A model generated the notes under the pieces. That model saw only the letters and a list, made by a program, of their open reading frames with translations. It ran no database searches and was not told where the DNA came from. The position numbers and the translations under genes were made by a program. This document shows, in pieces, positions 1 through 8,374 of a stretch of DNA of 64,000 nucleotides. The DNA comes from Streptomyces cacaoi (GTDB lineage Bacteria; Actinomycetota; Actinomycetes; Streptomycetales; Streptomycetaceae), in the NCBI RefSeq assembly GCF_006539165.1, contig NZ_BJMM01000009.1, positions 62,001 to 126,000 on the forward strand, given 5' to 3'. Every line of letters begins with the position of its first letter. Positions within the stretch are counted from its first letter, which is position 1.

Positions 1-823
1 TGCAGGAGTCACCGTGGCACCGGGCCTCCACGTCCTCGACCGGCGCCTTGGACACCGCGGTTCCGCCGGTGCTTCCGCCTCCCGCGGGGGACGGCTCGTC
101 CCGGGTCACCGCGAACGCGACGGTGGCGCCCACGACGACGAGGAACGCACCCGCCACGAGCACGGCGTTCCGCCTGCCCGGCCGACGCCGCGGCCCGCCC
201 GCCCCGGAACCGGTACCGCGCCCCGGTTCCGCGGGCCCGCCCGAACTCCCGCCGCGCGCGGACCCGTTGGCGCCCACAGCGCAGTCGCCTTGCACTGGCC
301 CACCGGACGCGCCGGACGCGCCGGACGCGCCGGACTCGACCGACGCATCGGGTTCACCGGGTCCACCGGGTTCACGGGGTCCGGAGAGCTCACCGGGGCC
401 ACTGGAGGCGACGGGCTCACCTGGCTCCGTGGATCTGCCTGTCCCGACCGAGCCGCCTGCCCCGTTGGGCTCACCGGCCCCGTCGGGCTCACCTGATCCG
501 CCCGGCTCACCGGGCCCGTCGGTTCCGCCGGGCCCGGTGGTTGTGGTGCCGGTCCCGGAGTTCCGTGCGGTCTCCGCCAGCTCCCACAGGGCGACCATCC
601 GCAGCGGATCCGTACCGGCCCGCACGGCGAGGGTCTCCACCGCCCGACGGGGCGGGAGTTGGCTGCCGTTGAGACAGCGTTCCCAGGACGACTTGCTGTA
701 GGCGGTGACCGTGGCCAGCTGTGCGAGCGTGAGGCCCGCCGCGTCCTTGGCGCGGCGCAGTTCCTCCACCAGGCGCCGTACGTCGAGTTCGAGTGCCTCG
801 GGTAGTGCCTTCCAGTCGCTCAT
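1..823 (-). CDS. Membrane-anchored XRE-family helix-turn-helix protein, DUF2690 type (3' end cut by window edge)
   Basis: The frame is open from an ATG at 823 to the left edge, so the C-terminus is missing. The first 70 or so residues form an XRE-like helix-turn-helix (a segment reading LTLAQLATVTAYSKSSWERC). A long Gly/Pro/Glu/Ala-rich, collagen-like linker follows, then an Arg-rich stop and one hydrophobic segment (VLVAGAFLVVVGATVAFAV). After it comes the start of an extracytoplasmic domain ending in ARCHGDSC at the edge. That order (cytoplasmic HTH, linker, one TM, outer Cys-containing domain) matches Streptomyces DUF2690 proteins, and a complete relative lies at 1736-2794 with a similar Cys motif. 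Ligand and target are unknown. Its neighbour at 1157 is divergent, so 824-1156 should hold both promoters. Confidence 0.8.
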   Translation of the reverse strand, partial: MSDWKALPEALELDVRRLVEELRRAKDAAGLTLAQLATVTAYSKSSWERCLNGSQLPPRRAVETLAVRAGTDPLRMVALWELAETARNSGTGTTTTGPGGTDGPGEPGGSGEPDGAGEPNGAGGSVGTGRSTEPGEPVASSGPGELSGPREPGGPGEPDASVESGASGASGASGGPVQGDCAVGANGSARGGSSGGPAEPGRGTGSGAGGPRRRPGRRNAVLVAGAFLVVVGATVAFAVTRDEPSPAGGGSTGGTAVSKAPVEDVEARCHGDSC

Positions 824-946
824 CGCCCCCCTGATCCCCTTCCTCGGTCAGCTCGTCCGGTCGGACGGCCCGGCCGCTTCTTCCCCTGGCCCCTTCTGCC
901 CTTGCCTCTTCCGCCACTTCGGCCGCTCAGCCCTTCAGTCCTTCAG

Positions 947-994
947 CACTTCTGCGCTTCGGCCCTTCTGCGCTTCGGCACTTCTGCTCCTCGG
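947..994. repeat. Three tandem copies of a 16-bp unit
   Basis: Units begin at 947, 963 and 979 and resemble CACTTCTGCGCTTCGG, the third being diverged. More degenerate CTTCAG-type units precede them from about 930. They lie in the 333-bp divergent intergenic region between the DUF2690 gene and the lipoprotein gene. Nothing else in 824-1156 looks like a gene. The 16-bp period equals that of the larger array at 7441-7823, although the sequence differs. Confidence 0.75.
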
Positions 995-1156
995 CCGGGC
1001 CGGGCGGGTGCGCTCGCTCGGCCCGCACTGGTCCGCGCGGGCACCGGGCCGCTCCGCACGGCGGCGTCGTGACGATTGTCCCCGCGCACCGCCCAACTGT
1101 CCCCGTGGCGACGGACAGCGGTTACCGCGCGGGCCGGGGCGGGGGAGGATGGAGCC

Positions 1157-1714
1157 ATGCCTCGACACACGGTGCGTGTCCTCGTCCTCCTGGCCGCGCT
1201 CGCGGCGACCGGCTGCGCCTCCGACGGCGGTGACGCCTCGTCCGACGGCAAGGCCGGTACCCCGTCCCCGGGCCCGACGGCGGATGTGGGCCACCTCCAT
1301 GTCCGCGGCGGCGGCGCCCTCGCGGACGACTGGGACGACGAGGGGCTGCTCGGCGAGAACCTGCCCGTCCGCAGCGATCTGGCGGCCCTGTGGCAGACGG
1401 TCCTGTGGGCGGACGGGTACCTCGACAAGTCGCGTATCGACTGCCATTACTCCCGGGCGACCCGCCGGGCGACGCGCGCCTGGCAGAGCAACCACGCGCT
1501 GCCCGCCGACGGCATCGTCGGACAGCAGTCGTTCGGGAAGGCGGCGCGGCGGCTGGTGCGGCGGGACGGGCTGGTCGTCTTCGAGGGCAAGCGGCACGAT
1601 GTGCCGCTCCGCCGGGCCGAGGACGGGCGGTATCTGGTGGAGGACGCGGGCCGGTACAAGCCGCTGCGGCGGGACACGACCACGCTCACGGTGTGTGCAC
1701 GGGCCGCCCGTTGA
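1157..1714 (+). CDS. Secreted lipoprotein with peptidoglycan-binding-like domain
   Basis: This 185-residue protein starts at an ATG preceded by GGAGG at about 1144-1150. The N-terminus is a lipoprotein signal peptide (MPRHTVRVLVLLAALAATGC) with the lipobox Cys at residue 20, so it should be anchored on the outer face of the membrane. After a short Asp/Gly/Pro-rich linker, residues about 60-130 resemble a PG_binding_1 fold: a stretch with Leu-Trp-Gln-x2-Leu-Trp-Ala-Asp-Gly, then TRRATRAWQSNHALPADGIV, typical of the domain's second and third helices. No catalytic domain follows. It ends 21 nt before the converging DUF2690 gene. The role is inferred as wall association; no enzymatic activity is visible. 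Confidence 0.8.
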   Translation: MPRHTVRVLVLLAALAATGCASDGGDASSDGKAGTPSPGPTADVGHLHVRGGGALADDWDDEGLLGENLPVRSDLAALWQTVLWADGYLDKSRIDCHYSRATRRATRAWQSNHALPADGIVGQQSFGKAARRLVRRDGLVVFEGKRHDVPLRRAEDGRYLVEDAGRYKPLRRDTTTLTVCARAAR

Positions 1715-1735
1715 ACACCCCAGCCCCGTAGCCGG

Positions 1736-2794
1736 TCAGTCCGTCCAGGCGCGGTTGCCGGCGTCCACGCAGGAGTGCCGGCCCTCGATGACCGCGCACA
1801 CCTGCACGTTCGAGCCGAGGTGGTCCGGAGCGGGGGCCATCGCCGTGCGCCCGGCACCCGAGCCCTCCCACAGCTGACCGGCACCGGGAGCGCTCAGCGA
1901 GATGCCGCGCACATCCTCGGCGGGTGTCACCGCGCCCCACACGGCGGAGCACGCGGCGCTGTGGAAGACGGTGATGCGGTGCGCCTTGATGCCGTAGCGG
2001 CCCACGGCGCGCTGGTCCGCCCGGCAGCCCGCGTCCTCGGGATCGCGCCCCGCGCACGCCGTGCCCCGGCACCGGGCGTGGTCACCGGCGGCCGGGCCGG
2101 TGGCGGGGGACGGCAGCGCGTACGGCCAGACCGGCCGTCCGGTCGTCCTGCCCGAGGCGTCCGGTACACACGCCAGCAGGACGAGCGACACGAGCGCGAC
2201 CGCCCAGCGGAGCGCCCGCACCCTGCCGGTACCGCCGGACGCTTCGGCCGGGGCTCCGGAATCGGCGCCCGCGCCGGAGGCCGGGGCGGCGCCCGCGTCG
2301 CTTCCGGCACCGGCCCCGGAACCGGCTTCGGAACCGGCCCCGGAACCGGACCAGTTGGCGGCCTCCGCGCCCGTGCCGGGGCCGGTATCGGTGCCCGGCT
2401 CGGAGGAGTCGGGGGAGTCGGGGGAGTCGGAGGAGGCGGAGGAGGCGGCCGAGCGGGGTCCGGGCGTGGTGGCGTCCGGGCGCGGTTCCGTGGCCGTGGT
2501 CGTGGCCGCACGGTGCGTCAGCCCCCACGCCTCGTGCGCCGATTCCCACATCACATGCAGCCGGACCAACAGCTCACGCTCCGTGCCCGCGAACGTGGCG
2601 AGGGCTTCCACCGCCTCCCACGGCGGGAAGGTCACCGCACTCAGGTACCGCTGCCATGTGGACGCGCTGTAGGGCGTCTTGGCGGCGAGCGCGGTGTTGC
2701 TCAGACCGCTGCGGTCCTTCAGCTGCCGCAACCGCTCCACGAGCCGCCGCACCTCCGGCCGCACGTGTCCGGGCAGCGGACGCCGGCGTCCCAT
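1736..2794 (-). CDS. Membrane-anchored XRE-family helix-turn-helix protein with DUF2690 C-terminal domain
   Basis: The 352-residue protein starts at an ATG with GGGAGG just upstream. An XRE-like HTH occupies residues about 10-75 (SNTALAAKTPYSASTWQRYL). A roughly 130-residue Ser/Pro/Gly/Ala/Glu-rich linker follows, then one TM segment (WAVALVSLVLLACV). The outer domain has the DUF2690 hallmark CRGTACAGRDPEDAGC and more Cys residues near the end (VCAVIEGRHSC). It is a full-length relative of the truncated gene at the left edge, with the lipoprotein gene between them. Family members are usually annotated as transcriptional regulators; an outside Cys-rich domain suggests transmembrane sensing, which is inference. 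A diverging SARP gene begins at 3084. Confidence 0.82.
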   Translation of the reverse strand: MGRRRPLPGHVRPEVRRLVERLRQLKDRSGLSNTALAAKTPYSASTWQRYLSAVTFPPWEAVEALATFAGTERELLVRLHVMWESAHEAWGLTHRAATTTATEPRPDATTPGPRSAASSASSDSPDSPDSSEPGTDTGPGTGAEAANWSGSGAGSEAGSGAGAGSDAGAAPASGAGADSGAPAEASGGTGRVRALRWAVALVSLVLLACVPDASGRTTGRPVWPYALPSPATGPAAGDHARCRGTACAGRDPEDAGCRADQRAVGRYGIKAHRITVFHSAACSAVWGAVTPAEDVRGISLSAPGAGQLWEGSGAGRTAMAPAPDHLGSNVQVCAVIEGRHSCVDAGNRAWTD

Positions 2795-3083
2795 CAGTCG
2801 TCCTCCCCTCCCGGCGCCCGGTGGTGTGCACCCGGGTCCGCGCGCCTCCAGTGTCCCGTACCGCGGCACCCGGTCCGCCCCGGTGTCCCGCAGCGCTGTC
2901 ACTCCGGAATGCATCTGCGCAGGTCACAGGTGTGGGTTTCCCGTCGTACCCCGGATCGGGAGCTTCGCGTTCCCCTTTCCGCGCGGGCGGTCCAGGCTGG
3001 AACAGCGGGCCGGGCCGGCACCCCGACCGGGACGGACGGGCCGGCCGCCGGGCAAGGACGGCACGACGCATCGGGGGGCACAG

Positions 3084-5969
3084 GTGCCAGAAGAACGACG
3101 GTTTCATGTGCGGGTGCTGGGACCGCTGGAGCTGGACCGCGACGGGGTGTCCGTGCCCCTGCCGAGGGGCGCCCAGCGCACCCTGCTGGCGACGCTGGCG
3201 CTGCGCCCCGGCCGGCCGGTCCCGGTCGGTGTGCTCGCCGAACGGCTGTGGGACGACCGTCCGCCCGCCAGCGCGCAGGTGACGGTGCGTAACCATGTCA
3301 AGCGTCTACGGCGCCTGTTGGACCCCTCGGGCCGGGCCCCCGCCGTCCACTTCGAGAACGGCGGCTACCGGCTCGATCTCGACGCCGACGCGCTGGACCT
3401 GCACCGCTTCCGGGCACGCACCGCACAGGCGGAGGCCACGGCCGACCCGGACGAGGAGGCCCGACTGCTGCGCGAGGCCCTCGCGTTGTGGCGCGGCCCG
3501 GCGCTGACCGATGTCACGAGCGACGCGCTGCACCGCGAGGTCGTCCCCGCCCTGGCCGAGGAGTACGCACAGGCGCAGCACCGGCGGATCAGCCTCGACA
3601 TGCGGCGCGGCGCACACGCCGAAGTGATCACCGAACTGCGTCGGCTGGTCGGCGAGGACCCGCTGCGGGAGCGGTTCTGGGCGCTGCTGATCCGGGCGCT
3701 GCACCGCACCGGCCGACAGGCGGAGGCGCTCGCCTGCTACGAGGAGTGCCGCCGGGCCGTCGCGGACGCGCTCGGGGTGGACCCGAGCGCCGAACTGCGC
3801 GAGCTGCACCGCCGCCTGCTCGCCGACGGGGCCGCGCCTCCGCACCCGCCCGCCCGGACGAGTGCGCCGCCCGCGCACACCCGGACGCCCGCGCCCCCGT
3901 ACGCGACGGCCCCGCGAGACACGGCACCGCGAGATACGGCACCGCCACACACGGCACCGCCACACACGGCACCGGACCGCCAGGCCCGATCGAATCACCG
4001 GGCTCAGCAGCCCCGACAGCTGCAACAGCCCCCACAGGTCCAACGGGCCCGGGCGATTCAGCAGCCCCGACAGAACCAGCAGGCCGGGCAGGCGCAACAG
4101 GTGCAGCCGGTCCATCAGGGGCGCCGGGAACGTCAGGAGCACGGCGAACACCGGCAACGTGCGGTACACGCCGTACCGGCGGCACGTGCGGCCCACCCGG
4201 CACCCGCGCTCCGCTCGGCGCAGTCGGCGCAGTCGGTGCCGTCGGTACGGCGGGCCGCCACCGCGTCGGCACAGCCGCCGGGAGGACCTCCGGCGAGCCC
4301 GGTGACGCGCCCGGCGGACACGCTGGTGCGTCCCGGTCAACTCCCGCCCGACGTACCCCACTTCACCGGCCAGGACCGCCTTCTCGCCGCGCTCGACGAG
4401 GGGTTCGCGCCCGCGCGGGGACGGCCCGCCGCACCCGCCGTGGCGCTGGTGGGCGAGGCCGGAGTGGGAAAGACCGCGCTGGCCGTGCACTGGGCGCACC
4501 GGATGCGCGGCTCGTTCCCGGACGGCCAGCTGTACATCGATCTCGGCGGCCACGGTCCGCACGCCCCGCTGACACCGGGCGACGCCCTCGCGATCCTGCT
4601 GGCCGGGGTGTACCCGGGCTCCCTGCCGGAGGGGACCGCCGCCCGCACGGCCCTGTGGCGCAGCGTCCTGGCGGACCGGCGGATGCTCGTCGTGCTGGAT
4701 AACGCCCACGACTCCGGGCAGGTGCGCCCGCTGCTGCCCGGCGGTGACCACACCGTAGTCGTCACCAGCCGGAACCAGCTCAGGTCGCTGGTGGCCCGGG
4801 ACGGCGCGCACCGTGTGCAGGTCGGCCGGCTGACCGCCGGAGCGGCGGCGGCCCTCTTCGGCGCGCTGGTCGGGCACCGGCGCTGTGCGGCGGAACCGGA
4901 GGCCGTCGCGGGCTTCGTGAGCAGCGCCGCCCGCCTGCCGCTGCTGCTGCGCGGCGCGGCGGAACGGGTGAACCGTCACCCCGGCGCCCTGTTGGCCGAG
5001 CTGTCCGGCACGGCACTCGACGGCCACGGGCGCCAGGACGGCCACGACGCCTACGACGGTTACCGGAACCACGACGCGTACGACGGCCACGAGGCTCATG
5101 ATGCTGACGACGGTCACCGTGCCGACGAGAGCCACGGGAGCTGTGCGGGCCACGACGGTCACGACGGCCACGACGGTCGCGACAGCCGTCCCGCAATGTC
5201 GCGGCGAGCCGACGGCCAGGGCACGAGCGCGGCACAGGACGACCCGGACGAGGGCCACGGACGCCGAGCGGACGGGCACACCGGTTGCCAAGTACCTGGC
5301 GGAGGCGGCGGGTTGGGGCCGGATCCGACCGGCGGCGGAAGCGCCACCGGCGGGCCGCATGCGACGAGCGGGCCCGCGAGGGCGCCGGCGGGCGGGATGC
5401 CGACGGACACGGTGCAGGGGGCGGCACGGTCGCAGTCGGCTCCGGCGGGGGTTCCGCCGCTCGTGGCCCGGTCCTACCGTGCGGTGCCCGCCGAGGCGAG
5501 GCGGCTGCACCGGCTGCTGGCCGCGCGCCCGGGCAGAGGGATCGACGCCCGCGCCGCCGCGGCAGCCGCCGGCCTGCCGGTCCCGGAGGCCGCGCGGCTC
5601 CTGGACCGGCTGGCCGAGGTGCATCTGCTGCTCCAGCGGGCGCCGGACGCCTTCGAGCTCGACGCCCTGACCGCCGCCCGCTCCCGCCTCCGCACACCGC
5701 CACCCCGCCGTGCCGCGGTCGGACGCCCGCCGACCGGCGCCGCCACGGAGGGAGGCCCGGTGGCCGAACACACCGCGGCCGGACGCACGGTGGCCGAACA
5801 CACGGCGGTCCGGCGCACGGTGGCCGAACACGCCGTGCCGGGGCACCCGTTGCTCGCCGCCGCGCCGGCACGGACGGTTCCCGGAGGCGGGATCCGCCCG
5901 CTGCCCGCCCGCGACGGCACGTCTCCGCAGCGGGCGGTCGCGATGCCGCACGACGGTGCCGGACGCTGA
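3084..5969 (+). CDS. SARP-family regulator fused to an NB-ARC/AAA-type NTPase domain (AfsR/DnrI-like)
   Basis: This is a 961-residue protein starting at GTG 3084 with a GGGGGG stretch 6 nt upstream. Residues 1-90 are an OmpR-like winged helix (HVRVLGPLELDRDGVSVPL), and about 95-250 are the bacterial transcriptional activation domain, as in SARP activators of antibiotic pathways. A repetitive Pro/Gln/Ala linker follows. A P-loop GEAGVGKTALAV sits near residue 456, with a Walker B-like RMLVVLDNAHD about 80 residues on. A second disordered Asp/Gly/His-rich tract then separates a winged-helix-like segment (residues about 795-870). No AfsR-type TPR tail is visible. SARPs bind direct repeats near target promoters; no biosynthetic cluster adjoins it, so its targets are not evident. 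Confidence 0.85.
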   Translation: MPEERRFHVRVLGPLELDRDGVSVPLPRGAQRTLLATLALRPGRPVPVGVLAERLWDDRPPASAQVTVRNHVKRLRRLLDPSGRAPAVHFENGGYRLDLDADALDLHRFRARTAQAEATADPDEEARLLREALALWRGPALTDVTSDALHREVVPALAEEYAQAQHRRISLDMRRGAHAEVITELRRLVGEDPLRERFWALLIRALHRTGRQAEALACYEECRRAVADALGVDPSAELRELHRRLLADGAAPPHPPARTSAPPAHTRTPAPPYATAPRDTAPRDTAPPHTAPPHTAPDRQARSNHRAQQPRQLQQPPQVQRARAIQQPRQNQQAGQAQQVQPVHQGRRERQEHGEHRQRAVHAVPAARAAHPAPALRSAQSAQSVPSVRRAATASAQPPGGPPASPVTRPADTLVRPGQLPPDVPHFTGQDRLLAALDEGFAPARGRPAAPAVALVGEAGVGKTALAVHWAHRMRGSFPDGQLYIDLGGHGPHAPLTPGDALAILLAGVYPGSLPEGTAARTALWRSVLADRRMLVVLDNAHDSGQVRPLLPGGDHTVVVTSRNQLRSLVARDGAHRVQVGRLTAGAAAALFGALVGHRRCAAEPEAVAGFVSSAARLPLLLRGAAERVNRHPGALLAELSGTALDGHGRQDGHDAYDGYRNHDAYDGHEAHDADDGHRADESHGSCAGHDGHDGHDGRDSRPAMSRRADGQGTSAAQDDPDEGHGRRADGHTGCQVPGGGGGLGPDPTGGGSATGGPHATSGPARAPAGGMPTDTVQGAARSQSAPAGVPPLVARSYRAVPAEARRLHRLLAARPGRGIDARAAAAAAGLPVPEAARLLDRLAEVHLLLQRAPDAFELDALTAARSRLRTPPPRRAAVGRPPTGAATEGGPVAEHTAAGRTVAEHTAVRRTVAEHAVPGHPLLAAAPARTVPGGGIRPLPARDGTSPQRAVAMPHDGAGR
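3908..3970 (+). repeat. 15-bp in-frame tandem repeat in the SARP linker
   Basis: Four units encode APRDT, APRDT, APPHT and APPHT. Unit length is divisible by three, so copy-number change would keep the frame. It lies in the linker between the activation domain and the NTPase domain. Confidence 0.8.
5030..5190 (+). repeat. Degenerate GGCCACGAC repeats encoding an Asp/Gly/His-rich tract
   Basis: The run of CACGACGGC-like 9-mers encodes segments such as GHDGHDGHDG and DAYDGY within the SARP gene, at about residues 650-702. The tract is strongly hydrophilic and probably disordered. All units keep the reading frame. Confidence 0.75.
5761..5850 (+). repeat. Three 30-bp units (VAEHTAAGRT type) near the SARP gene 3' end
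   Basis: Units at 5761, 5791 and 5821 each begin TGGCCGAACAC and encode ten-residue repeats (VAEHTAAGRT, VAEHTAVRRT, VAEHAVPGHP). Copies 1 and 2 differ at only a few positions, which suggests recent duplication. Confidence 0.85.
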
Positions 5970-6016
5970 GATCCGAGGACGGGGGCGCGAAGGGAAGTTG
6001 CGGCTCCGCGACGGGT

Positions 6017-6943
6017 TCAGACGGTGAGGACGAGTTTGCCCTGGAGGTGACCGTCGTCGAGCAGCCGGTGTGCGTCGGCGACGCGCTCGAACGGGAACGT
6101 GCGCTGCACATGGACCCGGAGCCGCCCCTGTTCGACGAGGGCGACGAGACCGCGCAGGGCGACCGGATCGGGGTCCACAGCGATACCGCTGAAGCGTATG
6201 CCGGCCGCCTCGCACCGGTCCGCGAGCCGCTTATCGTCCTCGGAGGTCGCCGTCACCAGGTGGCCGCCGGGACGGAGCACGTCGAGTGACCGCGCGGCGG
6301 TGTCGCCCCCGATCGTGTCGAGCACGACGTCGACGCCGCGGACCGCCTCGGTGAAGTCGACAGCGCGGTAGTCGATCACCTCGTCGGCGCCGAGCGCCTC
6401 GACGAACTCCCGCTTGCCCGCGCCGGTCGTCGTGAGCACCTGTGCGCCGAGCGCCTTGGCGATCTGGATCGCGACATGGCCGACCCCGCCGCCACCGCCG
6501 TGCACGAGGACCCGATCGCCCTCGGTCACGCCGCCGATGTCGACGAGGCCCTGCCACGCGGTCAGCCCGACGACCGGCAGCGCCGACGCCTCGACGTGCG
6601 AGAGCGACGCCGGCTTGGGCGCCAGATGCAGCGCCGGCGCCGCCACGACCTCGGCGTACGCGTTCGCCGCCCGCGGGAACAGCGGCATGCCGAACACCTC
6701 GTCGCCGGGCCTGAACCGGCTCGTCTGCGCCTGTTCGACCACGCCGCTGATGTCCCAGCCGAGGACGAACGGGGGCCGGCCGAGCAGCGGGAACTCGCCG
6801 GCGCGCAGCCGCGCCTCCAGCGGGTTCAGCCCGATCGCCCGGACGCGGACGAGAACTTCGGTGGGGAGGGCCCGGGGCTCGGGTGCTTCCACGACGGTGA
6901 GCACCTCGGGGCCGCCGAGCGTCTGCTGGGTGATGGTTCGCAT
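6017..6943 (-). CDS. NADPH:quinone oxidoreductase / zinc-less medium-chain dehydrogenase
   Basis: The 308-residue protein starts at an ATG (MRTITQQTLGGPEVLTVVEA) with AGGAAG 4 nt upstream. It has a GroES-like N-terminal half (VLVRVRAIGLNPLEARLRAG) and a Rossmann half with the QOR signature region GDRVLVHGGGGGVGHVAIQI. The catalytic-zinc Cys/His pattern of alcohol dehydrogenases is not visible, which fits the QOR branch. The likely reaction is NADPH-dependent reduction of quinones or enones in the cytosol. It diverges from an HxlR regulator at 7017, with 73 bp between starts; this arrangement is common for electrophile-responsive reductases, so control by that regulator is likely but inferred. 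Confidence 0.85.
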   Translation of the reverse strand: MRTITQQTLGGPEVLTVVEAPEPRALPTEVLVRVRAIGLNPLEARLRAGEFPLLGRPPFVLGWDISGVVEQAQTSRFRPGDEVFGMPLFPRAANAYAEVVAAPALHLAPKPASLSHVEASALPVVGLTAWQGLVDIGGVTEGDRVLVHGGGGGVGHVAIQIAKALGAQVLTTTGAGKREFVEALGADEVIDYRAVDFTEAVRGVDVVLDTIGGDTAARSLDVLRPGGHLVTATSEDDKRLADRCEAAGIRFSGIAVDPDPVALRGLVALVEQGRLRVHVQRTFPFERVADAHRLLDDGHLQGKLVLTV

Positions 6944-7016
6944 GATCTTCCTGACTTTCTCCGGGGAGACACCGAGGCTAGATTTCCGACAGGAACCGCC
7001 AGGTACCTTTGGCGCC

Positions 7017-7418
7017 ATGAGCGGTTTCGGTCCCGGTGATCCCTTCCTTGCCGACTGCCCGGGGCGTCTGGCGGTCGAGTTGATCGCCGACAAGTGGACG
7101 GTGGTCGTGCTCTACGGCCTCAGCAGGGGCCCGGTGCGCCACGGTGAGCTGGCCGAGCTGATCGGCGACATCTCCCGCAAGATGCTCACCCAGACGCTCC
7201 GGCGGCTGGAGGCGCACGGCCTCGTCAGCCGCCACGCCTACGCCGAGGTGCCGCCCCGCGTCGAGTACGAGCTGACCCCGCTCGGGGCGACGCTGATCGA
7301 GCCGATCCACATGCTGACCGAGTGGGCGAGGGAGCACGGTGACGCGGTGCTCGACGCGCTCGACGCCGGTGCGGAGCCGTCCGCGCGCGCCGACCGAGGC
7401 CCCCGCCGGGACACATGA
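7017..7418 (+). CDS. HxlR-family winged-helix regulator
   Basis: This is a 133-residue protein. The HxlR signature is clear: an N-terminal Cys (residue 14, DCPG), KWTVVVLYGLSRGPVRHGEL, ISRKMLTQTLRRLEAHGLVSR, and a wing ending VEYELTPLGATL. Regulators of this family are small dimers, and the N-terminal Cys often senses electrophiles or aldehydes. It diverges from the quinone oxidoreductase gene at 6943. A -10-like TAGATT at 6979-6984 and a TTCC-GACA-GGAA inverted repeat at about 6983-6994 lie between the two starts and may be promoter and operator; this is untested. Confidence 0.9.
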   Translation: MSGFGPGDPFLADCPGRLAVELIADKWTVVVLYGLSRGPVRHGELAELIGDISRKMLTQTLRRLEAHGLVSRHAYAEVPPRVEYELTPLGATLIEPIHMLTEWAREHGDAVLDALDAGAEPSARADRGPRRDT

Positions 7419-7440
7419 CGGTGCGAAGCGGGCCACGGCA

Positions 7441-7823
7441 CAGGCGACGCCGACGAGCCCGCGCCGACAGCTCCCGGCGCCGATGAGCCCCGGTGTCGAC
7501 ACGAGCCGCGCCGACGGGCTCCGGCGCCGACGAGCCTGGCGCCGATAAGCCCCTGCGCTGACGAGCCCCTGCGCCGACGAGCCCCTGCGCCGATAAGCCC
7601 CTGTGCCGACGAGCCCCTGCGCTGACGAGCCCGGCGCCGATGAGCCTGCGCCGACAGGTCCCGGTGCCGATGAGCCCCGGTGCCGGTGAGCCGAGCCGAC
7701 GGGCTCCGGCGTTGACGAGCCGCGCTGACAAGCCGCGCTGACGGGCTCCGGCGCCGACGAGCCCGGCGCTGATAAGCCCCTGCGCCGATAAGCCCCTGCG
7801 CTGACGAGCCCCGGCGCCGTAGG
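7441..7823. repeat. Degenerate 16-bp tandem array (GCCGACGAGCCCCTGC type)
   Basis: About two dozen imperfect units fill the stretch. The clearest run is at 7545-7630, where GCCGACGAGCCCCTGC alternates with GCCGATAAGCCCCTGC and GCTGACGAGCCCCTGC. Some units are shortened or changed to GGGCTCCGG. The 16-bp period is not divisible by three, so the array does not encode one repeated peptide. There are no unique spacers, so it is not a CRISPR array. Confidence 0.85.
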
Positions 7824-7962
7824 CCCGCCGGGCGGGCCCGGATCACCGGGGGCGACCGCGCCGGTCGGCCCGCCGCAGTATCGGGCCCTCGGCGCCGGGC
7901 CCTTGGCGCCGGGACCCCGACACCGCGCCTCGGCGCTGGACTTCGACGCCGGGCCCCGGCCT

Positions 7963-7994
7963 CGTCCCCTCGTCCCCTCGTCCCCTCGTCCCCT
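7963..7994. repeat. Four perfect 8-bp tandem units CGTCCCCT
   Basis: Units at 7963, 7971, 7979 and 7987 are identical, a typical slippage-prone microsatellite in the gene-free tract. Confidence 0.9.
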
Positions 7995-8321
7995 CGTCGT
8001 CGGACCTCGGCCCGGGGCCGGGTGGCGCAGCCCCGGGCGCGGTTCCCCCGTGGGCGGGCCGGCGGCCGTGGAGTCCCCCGAGCTCCGTGGCCTGCCGGCG
8101 CCGCCGGGCCCCGGGTGCGGCAGGCCCCCCGTTCGCCCGCCGCCTGCCCGGCGCCCTGCCACCGCGACTGCCCGTCGGGTGCCGTGACGAGCACCGTGCC
8201 GAGGGCCCCCGTGCCCCCGGCCGGACCGGGTCGCGGTTGCGTCTTCGACGTTAGGGGGCGGCGGTAGCAGCCCCGTAGCACTCACGCGGGACCGTGCCTT
8301 TCCCGTGCGACGGCGCTGGAC

Positions 8322-8374
8322 GGCCCCGGCCCCGGCCTCAGCCCCGGCCCCGGCCCCGGCTCCGGCTCCGGCTC
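8322..8374. repeat. 6-bp array of CCCCGG and CTCCGG units
   Basis: The stretch is built from CCCCGG hexamers that change to CTCCGG on the right. It lies 300 bp upstream of the amidohydrolase gene. No protein on either strand across it is convincing. Confidence 0.8.

Noticed and set aside
48..701. A plus-strand collagen-like protein rich in Pro, Gly and Ser
   Set aside because: It is antisense to the linker of the DUF2690 protein, whose HTH, TM and Cys motifs identify the real strand.
7441..7823. Possible CRISPR array
   Set aside because: Units are 16 bp, degenerate and directly abutting, with no unique spacers of constant length and no cas genes.
6978..8285. A minus-strand Arg/Ser/Gly-rich protein through the 16-bp array
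   Set aside because: The array period is not a multiple of three, so the peptide changes frame pattern at each unit. There is no ribosome site or domain, and it runs over the HxlR gene.
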